A stretch of 64,000 nucleotides of DNA from Taenia hydatigena (Eukaryota > Platyhelminthes > Cestoda > Cyclophyllidea > Taeniidae), in the NCBI GenBank assembly GCA_036345935.2, contig JADWOT020000001.1, positions 8,535,046-8,599,045 on the forward strand. Reading direction: 5' to 3'. Below the pieces are notes generated by a model. That model was not told where the DNA came from. It saw nothing but the letters and a program-made list of their open reading frames with translations, and did no database searches. This document shows positions 61,567 to 64,000 of the stretch, piece after piece. Every line of letters begins with the position of its first letter. The stretch's first letter is position 1. Position numbers and translations under genes: made by a program.

Positions 61567-64000
61567 AGCTTGCCAACATGCTTCACCGTTTCATAGCATT
61601 TGGGGACACTCCTCCTATTTTACAACAGTTAAATAAATCATGTCCTATAAATTGGAATGCATTTATACCACTTGTATTTTTTGAGCGCCAAAACTAGAAT
61701 TCTACTTACCAATGATTATGGTGAGCCATTAGATGCTGACGAGCTCCAATATGGTCCAGGAAATTCCCACTTGCTACACAGGCCATTCGTAATGACTGCG
61801 GGGTTCGCATGAAGTAGTCGGCACACCATAGCGTCTGTCATTTGCTTCTACGCAGACAAATCAACCAGACTGTCATTAGTTGCAGCCAATCGTTTCGTTG
61901 CAGAATATGGATGACTCCCCACAAGTGGCTAAGGACATCAAAATGGCCACCACCATCATAGTATCAATAATCCACACATTCTCGTTAAAATGCAATGCGA
62001 GTTCTGTTAACTTGCACGGAGCAATCACTTCGAAAGGAGGCCGTACCTACTAACAGTTCAAAACTGCTTTTTCTTTTGTTCATGACAATAAAATTGGGGA
62101 ACGCGTAAGCACAGACATTCAAGACCGAGTTCTTGTTCAGTAGCAGGATCGACGTTAAGTCCACGTTGCATTTGTTTAAGAAGTTTTTGCCAAGCAATGA
62201 TAGCAAGACATGAGTTTTGTAGCAGTAGTCTCTTCGAGTACCACTCCGATTTAATTTATTAAGTCGCACACATCAAAGTCAGAGGTGTATTGCTACCGAG
62301 GGCGATTGAAAAGTTGAAACGTTGATTTGTTCCTCTTTGCTGTTGTGTAGGTACATCCCATTGACAATGTCATGGGCATCTGCTGCAAGTCACTTACCAT
62401 ATTTGTCCTAAATGCTCAGCAGAGATGTTTCTGTGTGTGTATGTAGAGAGCAGCTACTTTCTACGAATCACTAAGAGATTCGACTTCTTTACTGTTCACC
62501 TGGTGTTACGGCAAGCACATTTTATCTACGAGTAGAAAGGCGACACTTTCCACCACCACAAATGTGCACTTCGAGATGCTCACAAACCTTTATCAGGGAC
62601 AGGATACCTCATTTTACTGAACACTACGTTTCGGTTGTTGGCATATGAGCCCACACGAAGTACACATTTGACATTAGCTTTTGGTAGTTCATCAAATTCC
62701 TATTCGCTATCTGTGTGTCGCTTTTGTAATTAACCTTAAGAAGTGCCGTATATAGCAATCCAGTTCAATAGGATTCACACCACACACTCTTTCTTTGCTC
62801 GTTTGCTGCTCTGCAAGCCGCTCACTAACAAGGAGGCAAATAGCGATGTTTTGGAGGCGACTTGGCAGAATAGAAAAGACTTCAACTTAAATAGGATCAC
62901 TGAGTTGCGCTGATCAGGAAGGAGCGAATCGTCTACACTATGTGATGATGCGTCTACCAGAAGTACTACAATCACCCCATTAGCATCACTTGCGAATGTG
63001 CCTGTATCATAAAAGCTGCCCTGCATTAGAGATTCAATACCTTCAACTACCTTCCCTATGATATCGTCATGCTAACCCGATCGCAGCTACAAGTCCGATT
63101 TCCCACATTATAGATGTCCACACCTTTCTGTGCTTCACCTTACTCGCTTCGATCTATCTATCTCCTTTGCGCAGTTTTGCGAATCCATACATTCCATGTG
63201 CGTGGCGTTGCGTCGGATTGCACCATATTTCATCTTCGCATGTGTGTTTCGTGAGAAAGGGACTTTCAAAACGAGATTATTTAATAATTTTATCTGAATG
63301 CGGTCATGAAGCGCATTATCAGTTGTTCTTTGTGTCACTAATTTTCAAAAGCTAAGGGTGGCAATTTCTCAAACAAATAAATGGGCATATGTATGCGTGA
63401 GTGCGTAAGAAATCTGTTGATGGTCATAGTCACCGGATTGGAATCACGACCTCTGCCATGATGGAACACAAATTGATGGGAAAATTAGCGTTGCAATTGC
63501 GGTCACATTGGATACAACTCCACACGCCATCCCCTCAGCCACATCACCTTCTTCTAAGAACAACTTACTACTGAGAAGTATTGAGGGGTACGAGTGAACG
63601 AATCGAAATGGTGGATCTAGCAGGGATTGGCTTTCTAATGTGCATTGACAAAATCACAAATAGGGTCGTAAATGTCAAAAACCAATTTTATGGTGCGTCT
63701 TGCGCCTCCTGGAGCAGTATACGCAATCCATGCCTTTATTCATGTTTATGCTCCAGTTGCAGTTTCCTCCTAGTAAGCTGTGCGGAGAATTACCAGGTTA
63801 TTAGTTAATAACGGACTGGCAGCGTTAAAGTCGCAATCGCGTTAAGACATAGAGTTGGGAGCGTAGGTGCTGCGTCACTGATTTCTACAATGTTATCGCG
63901 TTTGTGATGTGAAGGGAGATCGGTATGTGGGGTGCCCTCTTGGGTTGGATTACTTAAACAGCACACTTATCCCTGCTCACTAGTCATGAAAAGCGGTGTA
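61300..64000 (-). repeat. Third large copy of the unit, running off the window
   Basis: The order is the same as the right arm. 61.31-62.28 kb matches 50.58-51.69, 62.28-62.45 matches 51.69-51.87, and then a jump of about 1.0 kb occurs, because 62.46 kb onward matches 52.90 onward. From 63.88 to 64.00 kb it matches the reverse complement of left-arm 45.83-45.73 kb (GTGATGTGAAGGGAGATCGG and ACTAGTCATGA), a part missing from the right arm. Identity to the arms is visibly lower than between the arms. It continues past the end of the window. Confidence 0.88.

Noticed and set aside
42783..64000. Autonomous retrotransposon or DNA transposon
   Set aside because: No reverse transcriptase, integrase or transposase motifs, no terminal repeats and no target duplications were seen; the unit looks like a segmental duplication of genic DNA.
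1..64000. tRNA and rRNA genes
   Set aside because: A few GGTTCGA-like words were checked by eye but none had matching stems; a covariance-model search would be needed to exclude them fully.
1..64000. Bacterial or viral gene content
   Set aside because: There are no tightly packed genes, no ribosome-binding-site pattern, and the only complete gene is spliced.

Overview
The window looks like nuclear DNA of a repeat-rich invertebrate, most likely a flatworm and possibly a tapeworm. The main reason is the one gene that can be rebuilt completely. It is a BTB-BACK-kelch protein of 565 residues on the minus strand (18879-21450), in ten exons, and five of its nine introns are only 31-43 nt long. Very short introns mixed with longer ones are a known trait of cestode genes. 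The organism call is an inference. There is no bacterial gene layout: no operons, and almost all longer open frames are chance, shadow or degenerate frames.

Layout. 1-11.4 kb is mostly unassigned. It holds a 199-codon open frame at 2942-3541 (-), a spliced-looking exon at 8706-8860 (-), a T-rich diverged tandem array near 9.1-9.97 kb, and the 3' end of a plus-strand gene (10044-10661). 11.47-16.08 kb is a mosaic: block A, block B, a decayed kelch copy and block D. 18.9-22.5 kb holds the intact kelch gene with a second copy of block B upstream, inverted relative to the mosaic. 29.11-30.47 kb carries blocks D and A almost joined, without B and kelch. Read together, 29.1-30.5 kb looks like an empty form of the locus and 11.5-16.1 kb a filled form.

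31-36.6 kb has a few candidate or degenerate exons, a minisatellite of about 53 bp at 33.31-33.84 kb and a foldback repeat at 35.91-36.55 kb. 36.6-42.78 kb shows little.

42.78-55.73 kb is a large imperfect palindrome. Its arms of about 7.0 and 5.2 kb differ at roughly 7-8% of sites where compared by eye, and the loop of about 0.76 kb contains a 283-nt run of N. Further copies of the same unit lie at 23.85-25.25, 28.62-28.96, 56.59-57.75 and 61.30-64.00 kb, the last running off the window. The unit carries remnants of genes: conserved splice sites, conserved protein-like segments, and a frameshifted multi-exon pseudogene at 44916-45490. The 61.3-64.0 kb copy still contains the start of the segment that the right arm has lost, so the right arm suffered a deletion. 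That copy predicts another version of the pseudogene just beyond the window.

Limits. Alignments were made by eye, exon joins were judged by GT/AG sites and phase only, and no database was consulted. No RNA gene, CRISPR array or autonomous transposon with a recognisable reverse transcriptase or transposase was found.
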